Origin: Gordonibacter sp. An230
Lineage (GTDB): Bacteria; Actinomycetota; Coriobacteriia; Coriobacteriales; Eggerthellaceae
Reading direction: 5' to 3'
Assembly (NCBI RefSeq): GCF_002159915.1
Contig: NZ_NFJP01000001.1
Span: 62,001 to 126,000, forward strand
DNA: 64,000 bases
Of this stretch, positions 1-8,517 are shown one piece after another. A program made the translations under genes and the position numbers. How positions within the stretch are numbered: the first letter of the stretch is position 1; the number at the start of each line of letters is the position of its first letter. Under the pieces are notes generated by a model, which saw nothing but the letters and a program-made list of their open reading frames with translations, was not told the origin of the DNA and searched no databases.

Positions 1-126
1 GCAGCGACTTTGGAGGCAGACTCGGATATCGAAGCTGCCGAGCTTATGGAAGAGGTTGCAGGCCCCTCTCGTGAAGAGGAATATTTCTCGCTTGTGAGCA
101 CGTATGAGCTGTTGTATACTACGTAG
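1..126 (+). CDS. C-terminal end of an unidentified protein (5' truncated by window)
   Basis: Frame 1 is open from the window edge to TAG at 124-126 and gives 41 residues, rich in Glu and Asp, ending in YELLYTT. There is no recognisable motif in this fragment. It lies about 40 bp before tRNA-Ser(GGA) and is read in the same direction. The rest of the gene is outside the window, so no function can be given. Confidence 0.5.
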   Translation, partial: AATLEADSDIEAAELMEEVAGPSREEEYFSLVSTYELLYTT

Positions 127-166
127 CTGCTGCATGGTCGGACGACCATGCGCCTGTCGGAGATGC

Positions 167-258
167 GGAGAGATGTCCGAGCTGGCCGAAGGAGCACGAT
201 TGGAAATCGTGTATACGCCACAAGCGTATCTGGGGTTCGAATCCCCATCTCTCCGCCA
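167..258 (+). tRNA. tRNA-Ser (GGA)
   Basis: The acceptor arms pair (GGAGAGA with TCTCTCC), the T-arm carries GGTTCGAATCC, and the anticodon loop reads TTGGAAA with anticodon GGA. A long variable arm, as expected for class II tRNAs, lies between the anticodon and T arms. The 3' CCA is encoded. Confidence 0.97.
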
Positions 259-288
259 CTGAGATGGCAGGTACGGCATCACCCGTGC

Positions 289-381
289 GGAAGGGTGGCA
301 GAGCGGTTGAATGCGGCGGTCTCGAAAACCGTTTCACCGGTAACCCCGGTGACCAGGGTTCGAATCCCTGCCCTTCCGCCA
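289..381 (+). tRNA. tRNA-Ser (CGA)
   Basis: The acceptor stem GGAAGGG pairs with CCCTTCC, the anticodon loop CTCGAAA gives anticodon CGA, there is a long class II variable arm, the T-arm carries GGTTCGAATCC, and the 3' CCA is encoded. It lies 30 bp after tRNA-Ser(GGA) and is probably in the same transcript. Confidence 0.97.
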
Positions 382-390
382 GTAGACTGA

Positions 391-413
391 AAGCGCCCTA
401 AGGGCGCTTTTCT
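391..413 (+). terminator. Rho-independent terminator after the tRNA-Ser pair
   Basis: A hairpin of AAGCGCCC with GGGCGCTT, closed by a short TAA loop, is followed by a T-rich run. Confidence 0.9.
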
Positions 414-779
414 TATTGCTCGAGTTCGATCTAAAAGGGTTTGGGGAGCGGTTGCGACGGTCGATGGTTTCAGGTTGCGCGTTCCGGTTCCGAAGCATAT
501 CATCGGAGGTGTCGTGCGAGGGCGATTCGGGGGATTGAAAGCTGTGGCGACGTGGCATGCCCAGCATTCTGCACGAACTGCGCTTGAAGGGTCGCGGGAT
601 ACGGCAGCATCCCCGCATCGGCGCCTTCGCGTGCAGAAGCGTTTCGAACCTCTGCGGGCTTCCCGGGCGGCTCGGGAAGGCGTCCGCAGCAGTCCTCGAA
701 AAACGGCTTAGGGATTACGACGACTCCCTTGAGCGACTGGTTAGGGAGCCGAGGTCGTTTCTTCCGATTTTTTCTTGCT
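414..779. other. Spacer with no supported gene
   Basis: Open frames exist here but they are short, arginine-rich and overlap in all directions. None has a convincing start or composition. Confidence 0.5.
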
Positions 780-900
780 TCATCTATGGCATATTTATTC
801 ATAGATAATGAAGACATATCAAATAATCAGGCAATATTATTAATCAATGAATATACTCGAATAATAGAATACTCGATATTGGCAAGTCGTATAGTAATGC
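780..900 (+). promoter_or_regulatory. AT-rich promoter/operator region of the MarR-type gene
   Basis: This stretch is strikingly AT-rich against its surroundings. It holds a direct repeat ATACTCGA at 853-860 and 869-876 and a TATAGT at 890-895 that could serve as a -10 box. Such a region upstream of a MarR gene is a natural place for autoregulation, but the exact operator is inferred. Confidence 0.4.
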
Positions 901-935
901 TTGCATGCAACGACCTGCGAGGAAAGGAATCCCGC

Positions 936-1406
936 ATGAACGAATCGACGAAGACTCTTGCCCAGTTGAAAAAAGCGAGCAAGCTCGTTCGGCTTGCGTT
1001 TCGCAAAAACGGCCCGAAAAGCTTCAAGCGCGGACAAGGCGCCCTGCTCAATGCGCTCGTTGAGAACGACGGAGCCACTCAGCGTGAGCTCGTGCGCATT
1101 CTCGGCCTGAATCGCGGCGACCTTAAGGATGTCGTGAAGAAAGCTGCGCGCAACGGGTATGTGACCATCGAGAACACGGACGAGAAACGCACCTATGCGG
1201 TGAAACTGACCGACGAGGGTCGCACCGTTGCAGAAAAGCGCGTGCTGGCCAACGACAGAACGGCTGACGACATCCTTTCCTGTCTGACCGACGACGAGAT
1301 TGCGCAGTTGAACGTGTTGACAGAGAAGATCATCCTTTCAATGAAAGATAAAGGCGTGAACGGGAAAAAGAAAGGCCGCAAAGCGAGAGGATGCCGCTGT
1401 CGCTAG
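936..1406 (+). CDS. MarR-family winged-helix transcriptional regulator
   Basis: The 156-residue product is a small DNA-binding regulator. The start chosen is ATG 936, which has a GAGGAAAGGA ribosome-binding site 5' of it; the upstream in-frame extension is AT-rich promoter DNA. Residues 33-100 have the MarR-type winged helix pattern: a helix, then TQRELVRILGLNRGDLKDVV as recognition region, then a wing containing ENTDEKRTYAVKLTDEGR. The C-terminus is a lysine/arginine-rich tail (KGKKKGRKARGCRCR-like), which is unusual. No effector can be inferred. The nearest neighbours are tRNAs and a parS palindrome, so the target operon is not obvious; autoregulation at the AT-rich upstream region is likely. 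Confidence 0.8.
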   Translation: MNESTKTLAQLKKASKLVRLAFRKNGPKSFKRGQGALLNALVENDGATQRELVRILGLNRGDLKDVVKKAARNGYVTIENTDEKRTYAVKLTDEGRTVAEKRVLANDRTADDILSCLTDDEIAQLNVLTEKIILSMKDKGVNGKKKGRKARGCRCR

Positions 1407-2570
1407 CCGATGATTGAGGACCACGCCGCTCGCGGTTTTGCGCTGTGAGCGGACAGCGGACATGGATCGGTGCGGAAATGGGAGGAACAGGTCGCGTGTC
1501 AAGCGTTTTGGTGCTTGGCGAAGCCTTGAGTGTTTCACGTGAAACACTCAAGGCTTCTAACATCTAGCTCGGTGCGGAGGGGGTGAAGAGTTGGCCAACG
1601 AGCTGCGTATCGTTTGCAACGCGCTTTCTGCCCCATGCTGCGATTTGCGTTACCCATGGTCTGTCGCCGATGGCAAGCTCTGTGCCCCTGTCCGCGCCTT
1701 TCGCTATTCGCCGTTTGTGATCTGCTTCCGCCTTCTGTAGTCCGCGCTGCGTGCTCCTATTGCTATCTGCGCCCGACGTCGCCGGCAAAAAGACGTTGCC
1801 CCATTGTACGGCGCGAACGTCGCGCCCGTCCGGTATGAGCTCGTCATTCGCGCTCGTGCTTCGCCTCGTGCGAGCGGAGGCCGTCGCGGCAAGCCCGTGT
1901 TCGGTCGCGACGCTCGCGCCTGCGTCCCTGCGTGCCGACGATGCTGCGTGTTCCGCCCGCTTCGGCGGCGGTCTTGCCGCCCTTCGCCGACGATGTCGCT
2001 GTGCTCTTTCCATTTGCGATAGTCCGTTATTCCTCCGATGACGCGCCTGCTGCTGTTTCGGCTCCTGCATCCGCATTGGCTTTCGCCTCCCGCTCCCCAA
2101 AGCGTTCGCCAGCGGCACAACCCGTTGTTCGCCGTTTGCAATGTTTGCGGCCTTTTCTGGGAAGATTGTTGCAATGTTGGCGGAAATCCGATCACCGGTT
2201 CTCATCTGCTGTAGATCAGCCGTTTTGACGGGATTGGCGAAATGCTGGAGTTTCCGGTTCTCACCTGCTGTTGACCCGAGGGCTGGATATCTTCTCTTTC
2301 AGGTTCTGACGCTTTAAAGCGGAAAAACTTCCTTGTTATCGTGCATCTCCGCGTCCTTTTGGAGAGCGTTCTCATGATGCTTTCCGTTCTGCCGGTCATG
2401 CGTGGGAAGCGCTTGTCATTTTCGACGCGGCGACAACCTGTGCTCGGCATTTTTTGAAGATACGCCGAATAACCCCACTGGTTCGCCGTTCGACATCCGC
2501 CCAAGCTCTACACTGAACCGAAACGAAAATGTCCCCGCAGAGACGGGGGTGCTGTTGAAAGGACGAGGAA
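1407..2570. other. 1.2 kb spacer without a supported gene
   Basis: It holds the parS palindrome at 1520-1557 and two imperfect direct copies of CCGGTTCTCAYCTGCTGT (about 2193 and 2252). Long open frames on both strands are arginine-rich shadows. A hairpin CCCCG/CGGGG at about 2533-2548 precedes the next gene. Confidence 0.5.
1520..1557. promoter_or_regulatory. parS site in a 38-bp perfect palindrome
   Basis: TGTTTCACGTGAAACA at 1531-1546 matches the bacterial ParB-binding parS consensus. The symmetry continues outward for 11 bp on each side (GAAGCCTTGAG / CTCAAGGCTTC), far beyond a standard parS, so it could also act as a hairpin in RNA. Confidence 0.85.
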
Positions 2571-3113
2571 ATGGCCGATCGAGTAGTTGAGAGCTCCGAC
2601 GTCGAGGTGCCCGAGATTCCCGAAACGCTCGAAAAGGTTCTGCTCTTCTCCTTGGACGAAGCCAAGGAGAAGATGCAGGCCGGTGAAAACGTGGTGCCCT
2701 TCACGGCTCTCGTGGTGAAGGAGAACCTGTTCATAGAAAACCATCCGGGAGAATCATCCGACGAGTGCTTCAATTTCGCACGCCACACGGTGGAGCATGC
2801 CAGGGGCGCCGAGGCCTATGCGCTTTGCTACGACGGTTACGTCGAGGTGGACGATGGAGAGAAGGATGCGCTCATCGCCGAAGGCGGAGTGCCGGGTGGT
2901 GACCATGGCTATGCAGCGGGTTATCTGTACGAGGTTGGAGAGGATGGGTCGGTGACGTTCGAAACCGAGCCCGTCTACATCGGAGAAGCGCCGAATTTCA
3001 TGATTGCCCTGCAAAATGCCGAGTCTTACACCGACGAGGATATAGACGAGAAGTACCTCGATGGGGAAGGGCGTGAATCCGAGGCTGAGCTTGAGGCCAA
3101 GTCCGAGGAATAG
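2571..3113 (+). CDS. Hypothetical acidic cytoplasmic protein
   Basis: This 180-residue protein has a good ribosome-binding site (GGACGAGGAA) just before ATG 2571. It is strongly acidic throughout and ends in a Glu-rich tail (EAELEAKSEE). There is no signal peptide or membrane segment. The middle (residues about 45-140) is a mix of aromatic and acidic residues that suggests a folded domain. I do not recognise the family. It is transcribed alone: a terminator follows directly, and the ribosomal cluster starts 760 bp further on. Confidence 0.75.
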   Translation: MADRVVESSDVEVPEIPETLEKVLLFSLDEAKEKMQAGENVVPFTALVVKENLFIENHPGESSDECFNFARHTVEHARGAEAYALCYDGYVEVDDGEKDALIAEGGVPGGDHGYAAGYLYEVGEDGSVTFETEPVYIGEAPNFMIALQNAESYTDEDIDEKYLDGEGRESEAELEAKSEE

Positions 3114-3134
3114 AGGGAATTCCGATGAAGGGCG

Positions 3135-3165
3135 AGCGCCATGGTGTTTGGGCCATGGCGCTTTT
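3135..3165 (+). terminator. Rho-independent terminator
   Basis: The stem AGCGCCATGG / CCATGGCGCT is followed by TTTTC, 20 bp after the hypothetical acidic protein gene. Confidence 0.88.
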
Positions 3166-3820
3166 CTATGTGTGGACTGCTGTCATTTGCTGCTATGTTC
3201 GATTCTATGGCGGTGCTTCCGAACGGGTCGGTTTGAAGATCGGCCGCCCAAAAGCGAGCGCTCGGCAGGATGCTTTCCTGGCAAAGACGAGTCGTTTAGC
3301 AGGGTCTGTCTCGGAGCAAGAGTTGCTAAGAGCCGGCCTTCCGCTTTCGCATAGCAGCTCGCCGTGAAACGAGTTGTAAGCGAGCGCATTCCAAGACGTT
3401 GGAACTTTCTCATTTGTCTCCTTGCGTTGGATATGCGTTGAAACCGCGTTCGGACCACGGCGGATCGGGAAGGGCGATCTGCACGCTTTATATGAAAACC
3501 GGGCGGGATGCCTGTAAGAGTGACGGGGCGATACGTTGGACGCACGCCATGCCCGCAGAAGATCCGCTCGCTATGATGGTTTCACGATGTTCGGCACGCA
3601 AGCTGGGCAGAGGCGAGTCCCGACTGGTTCGCGCGAGCGCACGCATTCCTGCGCAACTAACCGCGAGGAGCGATGCGTTGCGCGCGGATCCGCCGGGGTC
3701 GGTGGCGAAGGGTTCGCTTGCAACGGGCGATAGAGTATGACGAAATGGTGAAAACGGGCTTTCGGCAAGGTTTAAATGCTGCGACCTGCGTCTTTTTGCT
3801 AAAATAGTCAGGCTAATCCT
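3166..3820. other. Spacer upstream of rpsF; no gene seen
   Basis: No frame with convincing coding character was found. A TAAAAT box at about 3800 lies upstream of the rpsF leader and could be its -10 element, but no clear -35 box is visible. Confidence 0.4.
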
Positions 3821-3852
3821 GCCCCGGTGTATTGCCTTCACCGGCCCGGGGC
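3821..3852 (+). promoter_or_regulatory. Candidate S6:S18-binding leader hairpin of rpsF
   Basis: GCCCC pairs with GGGGC around an inner GGTG/CACC stem with an asymmetric GGCCC bulge, just before the rpsF ribosome-binding site. A leader structure bound by the S6:S18 complex is known upstream of rpsF in many bacteria. Assignment here rests on position and shape only. Confidence 0.45.
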
Positions 3853-3877
3853 CGTCTAGTCCAAAGGAGGTGAGCTG

Positions 3878-4171
3878 ATGAAGGCTTACGAATTGCTGTT
3901 TTTTGTCGCTCCGTCTACCGACGAGGAAACTCGCGCCGCTGTTATGAAGCGTATCGAGACGACGATCTCCAGTGCCAAGGGAACGGTCGATAACGTCGAT
4001 AATTGGGGCAAGCGCAAACTCGCTTACGAGATCAACGGTCTGACCGATGGTGACTACACTCTCGTCGATTTCCATGCCGATCCCGCTGACGTTGCCGAGC
4101 TCGATCGTATCCTGCGCATTACCGATGCCGTGGTGCGTCATATGATCGTCAAGCGCACGGATCGCGACTAA
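3878..4171 (+). CDS. rpsF: 30S ribosomal protein S6
   Basis: The 97-residue product has the family's usual length and begins MKAYELLFFVAPSTDEE, with the typical WGKRKLAYEINGLTDGDY central strand. A near-perfect Shine-Dalgarno (AAAGGAGGTGA) precedes ATG 3878. S6 binds S18 on the platform of the small subunit. The order rpsF-ssb-rpsR-rplI is the conserved bacterial arrangement, and all four genes are closely spaced in one operon. Regulation by the upstream leader hairpin is plausible. Confidence 0.98.
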   Translation: MKAYELLFFVAPSTDEETRAAVMKRIETTISSAKGTVDNVDNWGKRKLAYEINGLTDGDYTLVDFHADPADVAELDRILRITDAVVRHMIVKRTDRD

Positions 4172-4228
4172 GGAGACGTTCAGGGCCTGGGCGAATACCC
4201 AGGGCTGGCATGAGAAGAGGTGGGCTAC

Positions 4229-4702
4229 ATGAGCATCAACCGAGTGATAATAAGCGGGAACCTTACGCGCGACCCCGAGCTGCGCTCCACGGCGGGCGGC
4301 ATGCCCGTGCTCGGCTTCGGCGTGGCGGTCAACGACCGCCGCAAGAACCAGCAGACCGGCGAGTGGGAGGACTACCCGAACTTCATCGACTGCACGATGT
4401 TCGGCGCCCGCGCCGAGGCTCTCTCGCGCTACCTCAGCAAGGGCACCAAGGTGTCCATCGAGGGCAAGCTCCGCTGGAGCCAGTGGGAGCGCGAAGGGCA
4501 GAAGCGCAGCAAGATCGAGGTCATCGTGGACGAGCTGGAGTTCATGTCGAGTCGCAGCGACTCGTCGTCGTACGGCGGCGGTATGGGAGGCGGTTACTCC
4601 GCTCCCGCACCGGCAGCCCCTGCGGCGCCTGCGTACGCTCCTGCTCCCGCACCGGTAGTCGACGCCTCTTCTTCGGTCTATGACGAAGACATCCCGTTCT
4701 AG
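4229..4702 (+). CDS. ssb: Single-stranded DNA-binding protein
   Basis: The 157-residue protein has an N-terminal OB fold (about 1-110; [19 protein letters not shown], then W-rich [11 protein letters not shown] and [11 protein letters not shown]). A flexible Gly/Ala/Pro linker follows and the acidic tip ends DEDIPF, which in the family recruits partner proteins. Start ATG 4229 is preferred over GTG 4220 because AGAAGAGG sits eight bases before it and the family starts with MSINRV. It lies between rpsF and rpsR, the standard position. Confidence 0.97.
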   Translation: MSINRVIISGNLTRDPELRSTAGGMPVLGFGVAVNDRRKNQQTGEWEDYPNFIDCTMFGARAEALSRYLSKGTKVSIEGKLRWSQWEREGQKRSKIEVIVDELEFMSSRSDSSSYGGGMGGGYSAPAPAAPAAPAYAPAPAPVVDASSSVYDEDIPF

Positions 4703-4722
4703 CGATACGAAAGAGGTTTGAA

Positions 4723-4983
4723 ATGTCCGATTACGCGAAGCAGCCGCGTCGCAAGTACTGCCAGTTCTGCAAAGAGGACGTGCAGTACGTCGACTACAAA
4801 GACACCCAGATGCTGCGCAAATACGTGACCGACCGCGGGAAGATCAAGCCGCGTCGCGTGACGGGTGCCTGCACCCAGCACCAGCGCGACATCGCGAACG
4901 CCGTGAAGCGCGCTCGCGAGATGGCTTTGATGCCCTACGCGGTTCCCGCCATCAGCGGACGCGGCGACCGTCGCAACCGCTAG
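4723..4983 (+). CDS. rpsR: 30S ribosomal protein S18
   Basis: The 86-residue protein carries the S18 core ([17 protein letters not shown] and PRRVTG). An N-terminal CQFC pair marks the zinc-binding (C+) form. It is preceded by an AAAGAGG ribosome-binding site and lies 20 bp after ssb, in the same operon. Confidence 0.97.
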   Translation: MSDYAKQPRRKYCQFCKEDVQYVDYKDTQMLRKYVTDRGKIKPRRVTGACTQHQRDIANAVKRAREMALMPYAVPAISGRGDRRNR

Positions 4984-4998
4984 GCGCAAGGAGGAACC

Positions 4999-5571
4999 AT
5001 GAAAGTCATCCTGCTCCAAGAACTGAAAGGCAAGGGCGGTGAGGGCGACGTTGTTGACGTGGCTCCCGGTTTTGCCAACAACTACCTGCTTCCGCAGGGA
5101 ATTGCCATCCTTGCGACGAAGGGCAACCTGAGGCAGCTTGAGGATCGCAAGCATAACATCGCCAAGCGCGAGGAGAAGCGCATTGCCGACGCCAATGCGG
5201 TGAAGGCGGCGCTCGACGGCACCACCGTCAAGGTGATCGCCCAGGTGGGCGACGAGGGTCAGCTGTTCGGATCCGTCACTGCCCAGATGATCGCCGATGC
5301 CATCAAGGAGAGCTCGGGCATCGAGGTGGACAAGCGCCGCATCGAACTTGGTCATGCCATCAAGACGGCGGGCGAGCATGAAGTTTCCATCTCGCTCTAC
5401 CGAGAGATCAGGACCACGGTGAACGTGCTCGTCGGCGGGGAGAACGACGCTCCCGTTGCCGAGGAGGCCGTGGACGCCGAGGAGACCGAGGCTGGGGAAG
5501 CTGAGGTTACCGTCGAGTCGGAGGCCGGAGAGGCCGAGGCGGTCGAAGCTTCCAAGGAGGCTGCGGAGTAG
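4999..5571 (+). CDS. rplI: 50S ribosomal protein L9 with acidic C-terminal extension
   Basis: The first 150 residues are a standard L9: MKVILLQELKGKGGEGDVV, the conserved NNYLLPQGIA signature, a long connecting helix and the C-terminal RNA-binding domain (GQLFGSVTAQMIADAI). The total is 190 residues because a tail of about 40 residues, almost all Glu, Ala, Val and Gly, is added. The tail is low complexity and probably disordered. The ribosome-binding site is AAGGAGG. It closes the rpsF operon, with a strong terminator after it. Confidence 0.97.
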   Translation: MKVILLQELKGKGGEGDVVDVAPGFANNYLLPQGIAILATKGNLRQLEDRKHNIAKREEKRIADANAVKAALDGTTVKVIAQVGDEGQLFGSVTAQMIADAIKESSGIEVDKRRIELGHAIKTAGEHEVSISLYREIRTTVNVLVGGENDAPVAEEAVDAEETEAGEAEVTVESEAGEAEAVEASKEAAE

Positions 5572-5591
5572 TTTCCGCTGCGAACTTGCTC

Positions 5592-5645
5592 AAGGCCCCG
5601 AAACGGTGTCGAAGATGTTCACGGCACGTTTTCGGGGCCTTTTTG
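5592..5645 (+). terminator. Rho-independent terminator of the rpsF operon
   Basis: AAGGCCCCGAAA pairs with TTTCGGGGCCTT across a loop of about 27 nt, followed by TTTT. Confidence 0.88.
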
Positions 5646-5673
5646 CATCTAAGCGCTTTGTTTGCGTCTAGAC

Positions 5674-5687
5674 GTTTCGCTTGAAAC
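5674..5687. promoter_or_regulatory. parS-like site, two mismatches
   Basis: GTTTCGCTTGAAAC differs from the parS core GTTTCACGTGAAAC at two positions. It sits in a longer inverted repeat, AGACGTTTC / GAAACGTCT. Confidence 0.4.
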
Positions 5688-6263
5688 GTCTCTTTTTGGC
5701 CGTGCGAGGGGTTGGGTGCCGCATGTCGAGGTCGTCCGAGCGGTCGAATCCTTCGAGCTTGGCGCCGTCCGAGCGGTCGAACGTGGCAAAGTGCAGGGCC
5801 TGGTCATGAGGTTTTCGCGAGATACCCGGGGTCGACGACGCCCTTGGCGCTTCCAGTGAACGCGACGTCTCTGACTCTTTTGATGCTCTTGACATCTCCG
5901 AAGCCTCGGCTACCGAGGTTTCCAGACGCTTTGAAGTTCCCGGCATTCTTGATGTCACGATGTTCCTGACGTTCTCAAAAGCTGAGATGGCGTTGTGGAT
6001 TTCCACGCTCACGACGCACTTGGCGCACTGGGGTATTCGATACCCTTGGGTTTTGCGGGTGAATTGAAGGGTTCGGTCCCGTGCAGGCGCCCGCATTCGG
6101 AGAGATTGCCTTGAGATCCGTACGGTGCGTTTGATATTGGATTCGGCTTGACCTTCTTCGCATGGGCCGTCTCGCAATGTTTCGGCCTGCCCTGCGTTTC
6201 TCCATTCCCACCCTCCCCTTGCAAATATCGCGTTCCACCTGTGCGAGAGAACGAAAAGCAGAG

Positions 6264-6279
6264 TGTTTCACGTGAAACA
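6264..6279. promoter_or_regulatory. parS site
   Basis: Perfect TGTTTCACGTGAAACA; the palindrome extends to 6261-6282 (GAG...CTC). Confidence 0.85.
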
Positions 6280-6754
6280 CTCATCTGCACTTTCTTGCCA
6301 AACGTTGATCGAAGCAGGCGAAAGACCGCCTTTCCCCGCTTTTTCTTCCGATGCGGTACCTGATCCTTCTGACGGCGGCGGCTTGGCTCATGCGTTGCCA
6401 GATCCTGCTTCTTCGCTCCCGCCTGAGCAGGTCAAGCGTTGCAGAGCGATCATGAAGGTTGCCATCCTTGCACACTCTCGATGGCTTTGCTTCTGAGCGG
6501 ACGATCATGTTGGGGCCTTGGGGTTTCGAGGTCTATTGGTGCAACAACGTTCGAGTTTGAGCTATGGCGCACGGGCGCAGGTTAGCTGGCCATATCGGGC
6601 GACCGAACTGAGCGACTTCGAGTTTGCGTGACGGCGAGGGGCGCTGGTGGATATCGGATCGAAGAGCCCCGAACGTTCCGGCGCACGCTTTCGAGCGGTT
6701 GAGCTCGGAATGGCGAGACTGAGCTGGGAGGCAAGCGGGAACGAGGGGTAGGCT

Positions 6755-6905
6755 AAAGGGCGAGAAGGGAAGAGGGGATGAGATAGCGGTCAAGAAGGGC
6801 GGAGGGGAATGGTGCAGAGGTAGGGTAGGAGGGGAAGGGATGTGCGGTGGAGAAGGAGAAGGTCGAAGAGAGGATGAAGGGAAAGGGAGGCCGAAGGGGG
6901 CGAGT
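6755..6905 (+). other. Polypurine tract upstream of dnaB
   Basis: About 150 bp are dominated by G and A on this strand, with GGAGGGGA and GAAGGAGAAGG runs and only isolated pyrimidines. The function is unknown; such tracts can form unusual DNA structures. Confidence 0.5.
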
Positions 6906-7068
6906 GGCTCGACTATGCCCCGACAGAGCCTGACTTTGAGTCGCGCTCCCCGCTCGTTCCCGCAAAAAGGAGGGGGCGAACGATTCGCTCGTGTTTTGGA
7001 GGGATGCTCGCTTGAAGGCTCCCGATGAAGTATTATAGGGTCTTCCACGAACGAGAGGAAGATAGCAC

Positions 7069-8481
7069 ATGCCCGGTCCCGTCGCCCCTTACAACGCGGA
7101 TTTTGCCCCCGAAGAGGAGGTAGCCGACCGTCGCAAGCTTGAACCGCAGAACATCGAGGCGGAGAAATCAGTCCTCGCCGCATGCATGCTCACGCAGGAG
7201 GCCATCGAAGAAGTGGCCGCGAAGCTCGTTTCCGATAATTTCTATCGTGCATCTCACCAGCGCATCTTTGAATCGATGCTCGATCTGTATGCCCGCCACA
7301 TCCCCATCGACCACATCTCGTTGGCCGACAATCTCAAAGGCGCGGGCCAGCTTGAGGCTGTGGGGGGGAAGGCGTACCTGCTCGAGCTCGCTGATAACAC
7401 ATTTGCGTTGACCAACTGGCAGAACCATGTGGAGATCGTCAAGCGCACGTCCATCCTGCGCGATCTTATCCGCGCTTCCGAGTCCATCAAGTCGCTGGCT
7501 TACGATGCGCCCGACGATTTGGACTCAGTCGTCGAAGATGCGGAGAAGACGCTGTTCAACGTTACGGAAAAACGCGTGTCGTCGTCGTTCCAGAAAATGA
7601 ACACCCTCGTGATGGATGCGTACGAGGAGATTCAGAAGGTGGCGGCCCAAGAGAACAAAATCGTCGGCGTTGCGTCGGGTTTCCGGGATGTCGACGACCT
7701 GTTCCACGGCTTTCGCGGCGGTGACCTCGTTATATTGGCGGCGCGTCCCGGCGTTGGCAAGACATCGTTCGCCCTCAATCTGACCACCAACGCGGCGAAG
7801 CTTGGCGCCACGGTGGCGTTTCTGTCGTTGGAGATGAGCGCATCGCAGCTGGTGCAGCGCATCCTGTGCGCCGAGGCCCGCGTGAGTTTGGCGAACGTGC
7901 GCGCCGGCAAGGTGCACGATGCCGACTGGGCGGCCATAGTGCAAGCGTCGAGCGACTTATCGAACCTCAACATCTTCATCGACGATACCCCGGCGTTGTC
8001 CATCCTCGAACTGCGCGCGAAGGCCCGTCGCGAGTTGCGCGATGCAGAGAAGGGTCTCATCGTTGTCGACTACCTGCAGCTCATGCAGCCTCCCAAGGCT
8101 CGCGCCGACGGTAACCGTGCCGTCGAGGTGGGCGAGATATCGAGAGGTCTCAAGGTGCTTGCGAAGGAGATGGACATGCCCGTGATCGCCTTGTCGCAGC
8201 TCTCGCGTGCCGTGGAGATGCGTGGCAAGAAGCGCCCGATGCTTTCCGACCTGCGCGAATCGGGCTCGATCGAGCAGGATGCCGACATTGTGGCCTTCAT
8301 CGACCGAAGCATGGATGAAGCCGAGGCGGAGAGCGAGGATCGCCCCGATCTGGGCACGGCGCAACTTATTGTGGCGAAGCATCGCAACGGTCCCACGCGA
8401 GACATACCTCTCGCGTTCAATGCCGAGTACACCCGTTTCATGGATTTCATCGACGATTCGCGCGTGGCCGGCATGATGTAA
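7069..8481 (+). CDS. dnaB: Replicative DNA helicase DnaB
   Basis: The 470-residue protein is the hexameric helicase that unwinds the fork. The N-terminal primase-interacting domain (about residues 25-130) starts with PQNIEAEKSVLAA. The RecA-like domain follows: Walker A ARPGVGKTSF at about 224-233, the H1a region LSLEMSASQLVQRIL, Walker B GLIVVDYLQLM, then SQLSRAVEMR and the arginine-finger region RESGSIEQDADIVAFIDR. Length and motifs are typical, and no intein is present. The ribosome-binding site is GAGAGGAAG. Its position after rplI is the common order, but here a long spacer separates it from the ribosomal genes. Confidence 0.98.
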   Translation: MPGPVAPYNADFAPEEEVADRRKLEPQNIEAEKSVLAACMLTQEAIEEVAAKLVSDNFYRASHQRIFESMLDLYARHIPIDHISLADNLKGAGQLEAVGGKAYLLELADNTFALTNWQNHVEIVKRTSILRDLIRASESIKSLAYDAPDDLDSVVEDAEKTLFNVTEKRVSSSFQKMNTLVMDAYEEIQKVAAQENKIVGVASGFRDVDDLFHGFRGGDLVILAARPGVGKTSFALNLTTNAAKLGATVAFLSLEMSASQLVQRILCAEARVSLANVRAGKVHDADWAAIVQASSDLSNLNIFIDDTPALSILELRAKARRELRDAEKGLIVVDYLQLMQPPKARADGNRAVEVGEISRGLKVLAKEMDMPVIALSQLSRAVEMRGKKRPMLSDLRESGSIEQDADIVAFIDRSMDEAEAESEDRPDLGTAQLIVAKHRNGPTRDIPLAFNAEYTRFMDFIDDSRVAGMM

Positions 8482-8517
8482 AGTTCTCTTGCGTCGTTTC
8501 GCGCTACACTGGGGCCA
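8482..8517 (+). promoter_or_regulatory. Probable leaderless promoter of yhaO
   Basis: TACACT at 8505-8510 lies six bases before ATG 8517, so transcription would start at or next to the start codon. There is no Shine-Dalgarno sequence in the gap. A -35 box is weak. Confidence 0.5.

Larger units (their letters stand above)
5646..7068. other. 1.4 kb spacer between rplI and dnaB
   Basis: There is no supported gene. It contains a parS-like site at 5674-5687, a direct repeat CGTCCGAGCGGTCGAA (5733 and 5766), a perfect parS at 6264-6279 and a purine-rich stretch at about 6755-6905. The dnaB promoter must lie near the 3' end; TATTAT at about 7030 is a candidate -10 box. Confidence 0.55.

Noticed and set aside
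1564-2205. 213-codon minus-strand frame
   Set aside because: Arginine/alanine-rich with no start signal and several overlapping frames of equal length; typical of GC-rich non-coding DNA.
7362-7368. Run of seven G inside dnaB as a phase-variation tract
   Set aside because: Too short for frequent slippage and located in an essential gene.
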